From DATKUC01 sp964553615 (GTDB taxonomy: Bacteria > Spirochaetota > Spirochaetia > DSM-27196 > DATKUC01): a stretch of 64,000 bases of DNA. The notes below the pieces were generated by a model. The model had not been told where the DNA came from, did not search any database, and was given only the letters and a program-made list of their open reading frames with translations. The translations under genes and the position numbers were made by a program. Positions 41,570 through 49,129 of the stretch are shown in pieces (the first letter of the stretch is position 1; every line of letters begins with the position of its first letter). Location: contig CAZKMA010000015.1 of the NCBI GenBank assembly GCA_964553615.1, positions 14,133 through 78,132 on the forward strand, read 5' to 3'.

Positions 41570-42208
41570 TCAGTGATGATTCCGTCTGCCCATCTTGACA
41601 GACAGCACCGCGTATCCCGAAGAAAGATCCTCTTTCTGTACCATGACGCTTTCAGGAACCTTGAGCTTCACGTTCGTAAAGTTCCAGATAGCCCTGATGC
41701 CGGCTGCGATGAGGGTTTCTGCAATCTCCTGGGCGTGAGGCGAGGGAACAGTCAGAATTGCCAGGTCAATCGCGTGTTCCTTCTGGCACCGTTCCAGATT
41801 TTCCAGTGCATAGACCGGTACGGCGTTGATCTTCTTGCCAATCTTCGATTGTTCTGTATCAAGGGCTGCCACGATGTTCAGGCCATGGCGACGGAACTCG
41901 GTGTAGCCGCTCAGGGCGGTACCCAGGTTTCCTGCGCCTACAACAACCGCGTTGTGGGGCTGGTTCCACTGAAGAAAAGCGTTGATGGCCGCAATCAGTT
42001 TTTCCACCGGGAACCCGATTCGCGGTTTTCCGACTATGCCGGTGACAGCCAGGTCCTTGCGGACCTGGATAGGTTCGAGCTCCAGCTCATCGGCAATCAC
42101 GGTTCCGGAAATATACTCTTTGCCTTCTCTTTTCGCAGCCTCAATTATATGAAGATATCCCGGAAGTCGCTTGATCGTCGGCATACTTGCCAGTTTGCTC
42201 GATCTCAT
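41570..42208 (-). CDS. rex: Redox-sensing repressor Rex
   Basis: 212 residues. Winged-helix N-terminus (TIKRLPGYLHIIEAAKREG; IADELELEPIQVRKDLAVTG recognition helix) and NAD(H)-binding Rossmann domain with GAGNLGTALSGY, AALDT and PSPHAQEIAETLIAAGIRAIWNF. Rex represses fermentation and respiration genes when NADH/NAD is low. AAGGAG precedes the ATG. A Rex half-site TTGTGAA lies in its own leader, so autoregulation is possible. Its transcript includes the methyltransferase and lipoprotein genes. Confidence 0.95.
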   Translation of the reverse strand: MRSSKLASMPTIKRLPGYLHIIEAAKREGKEYISGTVIADELELEPIQVRKDLAVTGIVGKPRIGFPVEKLIAAINAFLQWNQPHNAVVVGAGNLGTALSGYTEFRRHGLNIVAALDTEQSKIGKKINAVPVYALENLERCQKEHAIDLAILTVPSPHAQEIAETLIAAGIRAIWNFTNVKLKVPESVMVQKEDLSSGYAVLSVKMGRRNHH

Positions 42209-42346
42209 TCACCGCTCCTTGAATCCACGTTCACAATAGAATTATTAGGTTCTTATTATATCGAATAAACTCTATTCTGGGTAGACAGTTTTTCATCCAC
42301 GTTCACGGGTATTCCCGACGCGTCAATCGCGGTAGGATATTGATGT
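42209..42346. promoter_or_regulatory. Divergent rex / rlmD promoter region with 12-bp direct repeat
   Basis: A perfect TATAAT on the minus strand (42260-42255) serves rex. ATCCACGTTCAC occurs twice on the plus strand, at 42223-42234 and 42295-42306. The first copy contains, on the minus strand, the Rex half-site TTGTGAA (42236-42230); the other half of the palindrome is poor. Confidence 0.45.
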
Positions 42347-43567
42347 ATGCACGGAAATGAAGAGCTTCGCGAGCTCGTAATCGAGAAGATAATTGCAGGC
42401 GGTGAGGGGCTTGGCCGAGCTGCCTCAGGTGCCGACGCCGGGAAAGCGGTTTTCGTTCCTCTGGTGGTCCGCGGGGAACGGGTCGTTGCGAAGATAGTTG
42501 CGCGACGCAACGGATATGAGCGGGCAGATCTTGTTGAAGTGCTGGACCGGTCTCCGGACAGAACGGAGCCGGAGTGCCCGTTGTATGGCATCTGTGGTGG
42601 GTGTTCGCTCCAGCACATGCGCTATGAAGAGCAATTGAGGAGCAAGCTTGCTCTGGTGCGCGAATCTTTTGAACGAACCGGGAAGATACGGCCGGACCAG
42701 ATGCCGAATGCGTCCATTTCGATTGTTCCCGGTTCTCCGTACGGCTACCGGAACCGTTTCCAGTTCCACCGCGCTTTGAACGGACATCTTGGCTTCAAGG
42801 AACAGGGCAGCAACGAAATAGTGCCGGTCAATTCGTGTCCCGTCGCCCACCCTTCGGTGAACGAGTTTCTGAAGCGTCAAAACGGCAAAAGCGGGAATGT
42901 TCCGACGGCCGACAGGTTCGCCGTAATCGGCACAGACGAGGGCCTTTGCGTGGAAGGACAGGATAGAGAGTTTTTTTCTGTCATTCTGAACAAGCGGGTA
43001 AAACTTTCACCTTCGGTCTTTTTCCAGAGCAACATTTCAATGCTCGAGCGGCTCATTCCGTACGTGCTGGGAAATATACCGTCGGGAAACGTCGCCGACC
43101 TGTACGCGGGGGTGGGTCTCTTCTCTGTCTTCCTGAGAGACCGTGTTTCGCGCCTCCATGTTGTCGAAGAAAACCCGGCGGCAGCGGAATGTGCCCGGGA
43201 GAACGTTTCAGGCGGCTCTGTAGCCGAAGAGCGTGGATCCGGCAATACCGGCGCCGCGGTCCGGATCCGGTCGCAGCGGGTGGAGTCGTGGTTGAAGGGG
43301 GCCGGTGCGAGGGAAAGACTCGAAGCGGTGATAGTGGATCCTCCCCGGACCGGCCTGTCTGCAGAAGTGCGCTCTCTGCTCATTCGTCGTCGGGTGCCGG
43401 AGATCCGATACGTGTCATGCAACCCGGTTACGCTTGCCCGTGACACTGCCGAGTTTCTGCGCGCGGGGTATCGATCGGGTCCGTGTATGCTTTTTGATTT
43501 TTACCCGCAGACGGCCCACGTAGAGGCCTTCCTGATCCTGACGCGCGAAGTCGGTTCTTCACCGTGA
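42347..43567 (+). CDS. rlmD: TrmA/RlmD-family RNA (uracil-5-)-methyltransferase
   Basis: 406 residues. N-terminal TRAM-like domain (LVIEKIIAGGEGLGR...VVAKIVARR), Fe-S cysteines CPLYGICGGCSLQH plus an upstream/downstream Cys, RNA-binding middle, then the methyltransferase: FFQSN, VADLYAGVGLFSVFL (SAM), IVDPPRTGLS and YVSCNPVTLARD with the nucleophilic cysteine. rRNA target (U747 or U1939) versus tRNA U54 cannot be settled from sequence. Stop overlaps the next start. Confidence 0.88.
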   Translation: MHGNEELRELVIEKIIAGGEGLGRAASGADAGKAVFVPLVVRGERVVAKIVARRNGYERADLVEVLDRSPDRTEPECPLYGICGGCSLQHMRYEEQLRSKLALVRESFERTGKIRPDQMPNASISIVPGSPYGYRNRFQFHRALNGHLGFKEQGSNEIVPVNSCPVAHPSVNEFLKRQNGKSGNVPTADRFAVIGTDEGLCVEGQDREFFSVILNKRVKLSPSVFFQSNISMLERLIPYVLGNIPSGNVADLYAGVGLFSVFLRDRVSRLHVVEENPAAAECARENVSGGSVAEERGSGNTGAAVRIRSQRVESWLKGAGARERLEAVIVDPPRTGLSAEVRSLLIRRRVPEIRYVSCNPVTLARDTAEFLRAGYRSGPCMLFDFYPQTAHVEAFLILTREVGSSP

Positions 43568-45408
43568 TGCGGAGCGGGTGCGCGGCATTGCGCAAAAGGC
43601 ACCGGAGATGTATCGCTCGAGCGGCGTGGCACTCGATTGCCCTGAAATTTCTTGTTGCGCTCGTACTCGTGTTCGCAACCGGCGGTTCTTTGTACTCTGA
43701 GCCGCTTCCTGCGGCAGCTCTTGGACTTGCATGGCGTCACGTACCCGGTGGTGTTATTCGTGGTCCGGTCGCGGCGGGACCATCGGGCAGTGTTTACTTT
43801 CAGAGCAACGATTGGTACCTCTACCGTATCGGGCCGGACGGGTCCGTGCTGTTTCGGTTCGACATGAAGGAGCCCCCCGGGAGTGCCCTTATTGCGGATG
43901 TCGGCGGAACGGTCGTTGCAACGACTGCCAACGGGGAGCTTCTGGGAGTCTCGGGTTCCGGAAAAGAGCTCTGGCATCGTTCGGCTCGCTCTATTGCGGG
44001 AACCGATCCCGGCGGCGAAGTCCCTGCACCTATTGGAATGACCGAGTCGTCGGACGGGCTGATCTTCGTGGCCTATCGAGACGGAGTTCTTGCGTGCCTG
44101 AACCTGAGCGGGAAGCTGCTCTGGGACCTCCGGTTCGATTCTTCACTCACCACCCTCTGTGGTTCGGCGGATGGACGGTTTTTTGTCGGCGACAAAACGG
44201 GTCGAGTCTACTGTTTTGACGAGTCAGGAAGCGTTCGATGGACTGTGGCCCTTTCCGCTCCGGCCGCGTCCGTTGCCGGGCACGGGGACAGGGCCTATGT
44301 TGTGACGGAAACCGGGCTGCTTGTTGCGCTCGGTGCGAAGGGACAACCTCTCTGGCATTTCAGGCTCGGGAGCGACAGGCAGCGCAATCCGCATCCGAAC
44401 ATTGTGGTGGATGCAGTTGGAGACATCATGGTGCCCGGAACGGACGGCAAACTCTACGGCGTTACTCCGGACGGGAAGCAGCGGTATGCGGCATTCCTGT
44501 CGGATGCCCGCTTTGCCGGATGCGCCCGGGGTCCGGGGGGTATTGTGTATGCGACTACCAATACCGGGTTGCTCATTGCTCTCGGATCCGACGGTGCCGC
44601 CCTCTTCAGTGTCGGGACGCCCGAGCCCGCAGATCTCGGGACCCCGTATGTTGTGGGTCCGCGGGAGGTCGTTGCCGGAGCGTCGAGCTGGGTGGTCTAT
44701 GCCTTCAGGCTCTACGGTACCGTGCCGGTCACCGGCGAAGGCCGGCCGTCGAAGGGGGAGGCCGCTGATAGTGGCACGAAGTCCGGGACCCATCCGAGGG
44801 AAGAAGCGGTTATTGCCGAATCACCGCTGTCCATGTTTTCCGGGACTGAAGGGAAAGACAGTGCCGACTATGTTTCGCTCCATTCACGCATCGGGAGCAC
44901 ATACGCACGCGATCGTGCTGACGCAGTGAGCGAAATTGCGGATCGGGTAGACGCCCATAAATTGCGCGGTTCTCTCCCGTACGTGACCGAGCTCCTCGCC
45001 GGAGTTGCTGCATCTCCATTTCTCGACAGAAAGATCGTCGATATCCGGTTGCGGCTCACTGCAGTACGGCTGCTTGGGTACATAGGAGACGGTCGCTCCC
45101 GGCGCTTCCTTATCTGGCTTGCGTTTCACGCGCGGGATCCGTCGGTGCTTGCCGCAACCGCAGAAGCGCTCGGCGGAACGGGAACCGATACCGACGAACA
45201 GGTTCGGGCCGCCCTTCTGCATATCATTCGCCTGGAAAATCCCGTATCGCCGGATCCCCGGATCGGAAGTGCAGTGCTTGCCTGCCTTCGGTCAATTCAG
45301 CGCTCGACGGGCGGCATCGGACCGGCGGGTGCCAGAGTACTGGAGGCGATGATCAGTCAGAGTTTCCCGGAGAAAATCCTGAGGGAAGCGGCGGATCTGC
45401 TGCGCTGA
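43564..45408 (+). CDS. Exported PQQ-type beta-propeller protein with helical C-terminus
   Basis: 614 residues; GTG 43564 or ATG 43567. Basic N-terminus plus hydrophobic stretch FLVALVLVFATGGSLYS is a signal peptide. Residues 55-400 form a PQQ/BamB-like propeller with many blades of the type GKELWHRS, GKLLWDLRF, GSVRWTVAL, GQPLWHFRL. A linker of low complexity leads to about 150 helical residues with HEAT-like repeats (TAVRLLGYIGDGRSRRFLIWLAFHARDPSVLAATAEALGG). Possible envelope scaffold. No enzymatic motif. Confidence 0.85.
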   Translation: MMRSGCAALRKRHRRCIARAAWHSIALKFLVALVLVFATGGSLYSEPLPAAALGLAWRHVPGGVIRGPVAAGPSGSVYFQSNDWYLYRIGPDGSVLFRFDMKEPPGSALIADVGGTVVATTANGELLGVSGSGKELWHRSARSIAGTDPGGEVPAPIGMTESSDGLIFVAYRDGVLACLNLSGKLLWDLRFDSSLTTLCGSADGRFFVGDKTGRVYCFDESGSVRWTVALSAPAASVAGHGDRAYVVTETGLLVALGAKGQPLWHFRLGSDRQRNPHPNIVVDAVGDIMVPGTDGKLYGVTPDGKQRYAAFLSDARFAGCARGPGGIVYATTNTGLLIALGSDGAALFSVGTPEPADLGTPYVVGPREVVAGASSWVVYAFRLYGTVPVTGEGRPSKGEAADSGTKSGTHPREEAVIAESPLSMFSGTEGKDSADYVSLHSRIGSTYARDRADAVSEIADRVDAHKLRGSLPYVTELLAGVAASPFLDRKIVDIRLRLTAVRLLGYIGDGRSRRFLIWLAFHARDPSVLAATAEALGGTGTDTDEQVRAALLHIIRLENPVSPDPRIGSAVLACLRSIQRSTGGIGPAGARVLEAMISQSFPEKILREAADLLR

Positions 45409-45481
45409 AGTCGGAAAAGTAGTGCAAAGAAACCCGATCCGGGGTATAGTAGGCGCTGGACGGAAATGGAGGGAGTGTCGT

Positions 45482-47119
45482 ATGAAGAAAGCATTTCTAT
45501 CCTCGATCCTTCTGCTGCTGTGCGTGGCGGCATTTGCGCTGGACGTGAACAAGAGCGAACTCGAATCTGTGGCGAACCAGCGTATCCAGTTCCTGAATTA
45601 CGAAGGCCCTCCCAGCAAAATTGAAACTAAGGACCAAATCCGAGGCATCGGTCGTTATCTCGGCCAGAATCCGAATGCCGGTCGCGACTACTTTGGCCGA
45701 TACCGCATAATCCATGCAATCGGTCCGACGAGCAGTCAGAAACTTGATGCAGACATTCTTGTTCTGGAGAAAGACGCTGAGGTGGACCAGATCGATAATG
45801 TCCGGCTCATTATTCAGGGATATCTGCAGGCCGCATACGGCTACAGCGACGCGGACAGCACGCTGCTTGCATACTTTGTTACAATCTACAACGCGGTCCA
45901 CCGCGGGAACATGGTATTTGTTCAGGATAAATACAAACCGGTGGTCGTGCAGAATGTTTCAGCAGACAACGTGGGTATAGCGTTATCCTACCGTGACTGG
46001 CCGGGGAAAACCCGAATGATTATTCCTTTGAGCATTCTTGCGGCAAAGGGCCAGCTCGGTTCGTTGAGCCCAACGGAACTTGTGGGGCCGCGTGTCATAG
46101 ATGAATTGCGAACGCGGCAGGACATGGGCATTAAAGAGCGGAAAGCCATGGTCGGACTGATGGAGCGGGTCATCCAGCAGAAGGAGCAACAGCTCACGCA
46201 ACAGCAGAACGCCGCGCAAACCTCCCAGCCCACACAGACCACCCAGCCCACACAGACCACCCAGCCTGCACAAACGACCCAACCGACACAGACGACGCAG
46301 CCTGCACAGACGACGCAGCCTGCACAGACCACCCAACCGACACAGACGACGCAGCCTGCACAGACCACACAGCCTGCACAGACCACGCAGCCTGCACAGA
46401 CCACCCAGGCGCAACAGACGCAACAGGAGATCCAGAAGCTTCAGCAATCCGTTCGCCAGCAGCGCGACCAGATTGCCCGCGATCAGAAGCTCCTTCTGGA
46501 TAAGGCACCCGCACAGCCGCAGGTTGCCGCATCGGCACAGAGTCTGCTACCGGTATTGTTCCTGCAGATGGAGACTTCAGGCGATCCAGGAAAGATGGTC
46601 GGGTCGAATGGCGTGAATATTCCCTACGGACGGGTTGTCCGGATCAACCCGCTTACTTTCGAACCGGTCCAGGTGTCTCCCATTATGCCGGTTCTGGGCA
46701 GACACATGGTCACCGTCGGGCAGGAGAGCAGTCCAATTGTTATTGTCCCGAAAGACGGTCTTCCGGAAAGTTCCGGCAATACGACCTCCGGCTCATCCGA
46801 TCCGCTGCTCACCGCGGGAAACATGGGGCGACTTGTCCGGCTCAATCCACAGACGCTGGAGTCCGACCTCGTCGGATCGGATACCATCTTCCCCGGAAGT
46901 ATCCTCGAACAGAAAAACGGAACTCTCTATGCAGTGGTGAGGGATTCGGGACAGTGGCATCTGGGCAGATTCAATGAGAGCCTGAAACTTCTTGAGCGAT
47001 CGGCTGTCGGCGTCAATCCATACACAACAATCGCCTTTCAGGGCGATCGAGTCTGGGTACAGACTGCCGATGAGAGAGTCATTCCGCTTCTCGTACAGGA
47101 TCTTCGAGTCGCACGTTAG
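45482..47119 (+). CDS. P83/100-family secreted antigen
   Basis: 545 residues from ATG 45482. Signal peptide MKKAFLSSILLLLCVAAFA. The next 200 residues follow Borrelia P83/100 closely in pattern: RIQFLNYEGPPSKIETKDQIRGIGRYLG, YFGRYRIIHAIG, LDADILVLEKDAEVDQIDNVRLIIQGYLQAAYGY, VTIYNAVHRGN and KTRMIIPLS. The centre is a Gln/Thr/Pro repeat plus coiled coil (the Borrelia protein has a Lys/Glu coiled coil here). The C-terminal domain contains a beta-propeller-like end (RVVRINPLTFEPVQ; RLVRLNPQTLE). This family is restricted to spirochaetes as far as I know. Role unknown, periplasmic or outer-membrane associated. Confidence 0.9.
   Translation: MKKAFLSSILLLLCVAAFALDVNKSELESVANQRIQFLNYEGPPSKIETKDQIRGIGRYLGQNPNAGRDYFGRYRIIHAIGPTSSQKLDADILVLEKDAEVDQIDNVRLIIQGYLQAAYGYSDADSTLLAYFVTIYNAVHRGNMVFVQDKYKPVVVQNVSADNVGIALSYRDWPGKTRMIIPLSILAAKGQLGSLSPTELVGPRVIDELRTRQDMGIKERKAMVGLMERVIQQKEQQLTQQQNAAQTSQPTQTTQPTQTTQPAQTTQPTQTTQPAQTTQPAQTTQPTQTTQPAQTTQPAQTTQPAQTTQAQQTQQEIQKLQQSVRQQRDQIARDQKLLLDKAPAQPQVAASAQSLLPVLFLQMETSGDPGKMVGSNGVNIPYGRVVRINPLTFEPVQVSPIMPVLGRHMVTVGQESSPIVIVPKDGLPESSGNTTSGSSDPLLTAGNMGRLVRLNPQTLESDLVGSDTIFPGSILEQKNGTLYAVVRDSGQWHLGRFNESLKLLERSAVGVNPYTTIAFQGDRVWVQTADERVIPLLVQDLRVAR
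46229..46408 (+). repeat. 18-bp tandem repeat, 10 units, in the P83/100 gene
   Basis: Ten in-frame units coding P-(T/A)-Q-T-T-Q. Two unit types (ACA or GCA at the second codon) are interspersed, suggesting expansion by slippage or unequal recombination. Confidence 0.97.
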
Positions 47120-47130
47120 GAGTACAGCAT

Positions 47131-48717
47131 ATGGAGAAGAAGAATCGAACCTCCTCTGGTTTTGGCGGAAGAACGATCTCGGTGGTCCGAGATCTGAGTG
47201 TAGACGAGCAGGTCTATCTGTACGACCAGACCCGCCTTCTTAAGAGCGCACTTCGCAACGGTGGGGAGGTGGAGCGCTTCAAGATCGATCGTGAGTCCCT
47301 TGGTGTCTATCTCTTCTTCATGGAAGATTCGACGCGCACCAAGGAATCGTTCAGGAACGCCGCAAAGTTTCATAATGTGAAGGTGAACGATTTCGTTGCC
47401 GAACACTCCTCGTTCAACAAGAAAGAAAGCATCACCGATACCATCAAAATGTTGTTCGGGTACTCCGAGCAATCAATCTTCATTATACGAAGCCGGCTCG
47501 AGGGTGTTTGTCGCTGGCTGGAAACCGCCATTGGCGAGTACGCAGGAAAAGCACGGCTGCAGGGTGCATCGTTCATCAATGCGGGCGATGGACGGCACGA
47601 ACATCCAACTCAGGAATTCCTCGATGAGTTCAGTTTCCTGGAACAGAAGGGCTGGAACAGGGATTCTATTCATCTTGCGCTTGTCGGGGATCTGTTTCAC
47701 GGCAGGACCGTCCACTCGAAGGTAGATGGACTTCGAATATTCAAAGACGTCCAGATAGACCTCATAGCTCCTGACGAGCTCGGAATGCCCGCTCACTACG
47801 TGGAACAGATGAAGAGGAATGGATTCGAGGTACGTTCCTTTCCCACAATCAACGCCTATCTCCACCAGAAGTCGGTCGCCCGGCTCTGGTATTTCACCCG
47901 TCTGCAACTCGAACGCATGGGAGATCGACTTCGCGAAAAGGAGGGCGTGTTGAGAGAAGCGGTAACCTTCAGGAAAGATCAGATGTCTCTGGTCCCGGAG
48001 CACACGAAGTTTTTCCATCCGCTGCCGCGACATTCGGTTACGCCGACAATTCCCTCTTTTCTCGATAATACATCACTGAACGGATGGGATGAGCAGTCGA
48101 TAAATGGTTATTACACGAGGATCATCGAACTTGCCCTTGTCGGCGGGAAACTCGGTTCCGACTTCTCCGGACAGGGGCGGGTTGTTGCCGAATTCCCTGA
48201 TGATTTCGTCATCGAGGCGGCAATTGGAGCGAAAAGGAAGCAGGATTACAAGATAGGGATCAAGCCGGTAGAGAACGGCATCGTTATAGACCATATCGGA
48301 AAGGGGAGTACGGCTGCCGAAATCTGGAATCACATCGGCAAGATCCGTAACATTCTCGATCTGAACGTTACGAGCTCTCAGGGGGTGTTCACCTCCCAGA
48401 GAGACGTTGCACTGCACAAGGGATTGATTTCACTTCCAGATATTCGCTCATTTGACGAACGGCAGATCAAGATGCTTGGCGCCATAGCACCGGGCTGCAC
48501 CCTCAATATTGTCGAGAACAGCACAGTCATTCGCAAATATCGGCTGACCATGCCGCCCCGAGTGTACAATTTGCCGGGGATATCCTGCAAGAACGAGGAC
48601 TGTATTTCAAATCCTGCGCACCATGAACCGATCTCAGCCGAGTTCTATCGCTCGGAGGACTCGACGTTCGTGTGTCGGTACTGCGAGCGGCCACATGAGT
48701 TCCAGGACATCTGGTAA
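47131..48717 (+). CDS. pyrBI: Fused aspartate carbamoyltransferase (PyrB-PyrI)
   Basis: 528 residues. Catalytic part (about 1-345): carbamoyl phosphate loop FFMEDSTRTKESFRNAAKFHNVKV, NAGDGRHEHPTQEFLDEFSF, VGDLFHGRTVHSK and FFHPLPRH. Regulatory part (about 365-528): KIGIKPVENGIVIDHIGKG, nucleotide site, and zinc site CKNEDC...CRYCE. Fusion into one chain is described for Thermotoga and Treponema. ATG 47131 follows TAGGAG that overlaps the P83/100 stop. Probably CTP/ATP regulated. Confidence 0.94.
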   Translation: MEKKNRTSSGFGGRTISVVRDLSVDEQVYLYDQTRLLKSALRNGGEVERFKIDRESLGVYLFFMEDSTRTKESFRNAAKFHNVKVNDFVAEHSSFNKKESITDTIKMLFGYSEQSIFIIRSRLEGVCRWLETAIGEYAGKARLQGASFINAGDGRHEHPTQEFLDEFSFLEQKGWNRDSIHLALVGDLFHGRTVHSKVDGLRIFKDVQIDLIAPDELGMPAHYVEQMKRNGFEVRSFPTINAYLHQKSVARLWYFTRLQLERMGDRLREKEGVLREAVTFRKDQMSLVPEHTKFFHPLPRHSVTPTIPSFLDNTSLNGWDEQSINGYYTRIIELALVGGKLGSDFSGQGRVVAEFPDDFVIEAAIGAKRKQDYKIGIKPVENGIVIDHIGKGSTAAEIWNHIGKIRNILDLNVTSSQGVFTSQRDVALHKGLISLPDIRSFDERQIKMLGAIAPGCTLNIVENSTVIRKYRLTMPPRVYNLPGISCKNEDCISNPAHHEPISAEFYRSEDSTFVCRYCERPHEFQDIW

Positions 48718-49116
48718 TTATCTTCGCGGATTGGACGAAAAAAGACGCCGAAAGAATCTCCCCAGAGCATTCAGCATTCGGCGGAAGATGCCAGGGTGCT
48801 TGAGCCGATCCATCTTTATGTATGCTTCAGCGAGCTCATCGGTGGAAAAGTTCTTTCGCTGGGTGTTTTCGTCAATCTCGATTTCCAGTTCGTCTACAAC
48901 GTCAATATCGTCCACAACACGCACCATGATATTTCGCCAGCCCAGCCGCGTTGCGGCAACCAGCCTGCGCTGGCCCGCAATGAGCTCATGACGGCTATTT
49001 ATGACGATCGGGCTGAGCAGCCCGTATCGTTTCATGCTTTCCATAAGTGATGTCAGATCGCCAAGATTCTTACGGACCCGTTTCCGGACACGGATCTTGT
49101 CGATGTCCATCTGCAC
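48718..49116 (-). CDS. Free-standing ParB-like CTPase domain with basic amphipathic tail
   Basis: 132 residues. It matches only the N-terminal ParB/Srx domain: LTSLMESMKRYGLLSPIVIN, the C-motif GQRRLVAATRLGW (48-60; cf. GERRxRAA) and the P-motif ENTQRKNFSTDELAEAY (83-99; cf. ENLQRxxLxPxEEA). In ParB and Noc these bind CTP. The DNA-binding helix-turn-helix and dimer domain are missing; instead there is GIFRRMLNALGRFFRRLF, a basic amphipathic helix that could bind membrane. It follows PBP1A by 13 bp. It is zero bases from the convergent pyrBI stop. Not a chromosomal ParB. Confidence 0.8.
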   Translation of the reverse strand: MQMDIDKIRVRKRVRKNLGDLTSLMESMKRYGLLSPIVINSRHELIAGQRRLVAATRLGWRNIMVRVVDDIDVVDELEIEIDENTQRKNFSTDELAEAYIKMDRLKHPGIFRRMLNALGRFFRRLFSSNPRR

Positions 49117-49129
49117 CAGATGCCCCTTC

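Noticed and set aside
46229..46408. Regular repeats considered as a CRISPR array
   Set aside because: No spacers; the units are contiguous, 18 bp and in frame in a secreted protein.
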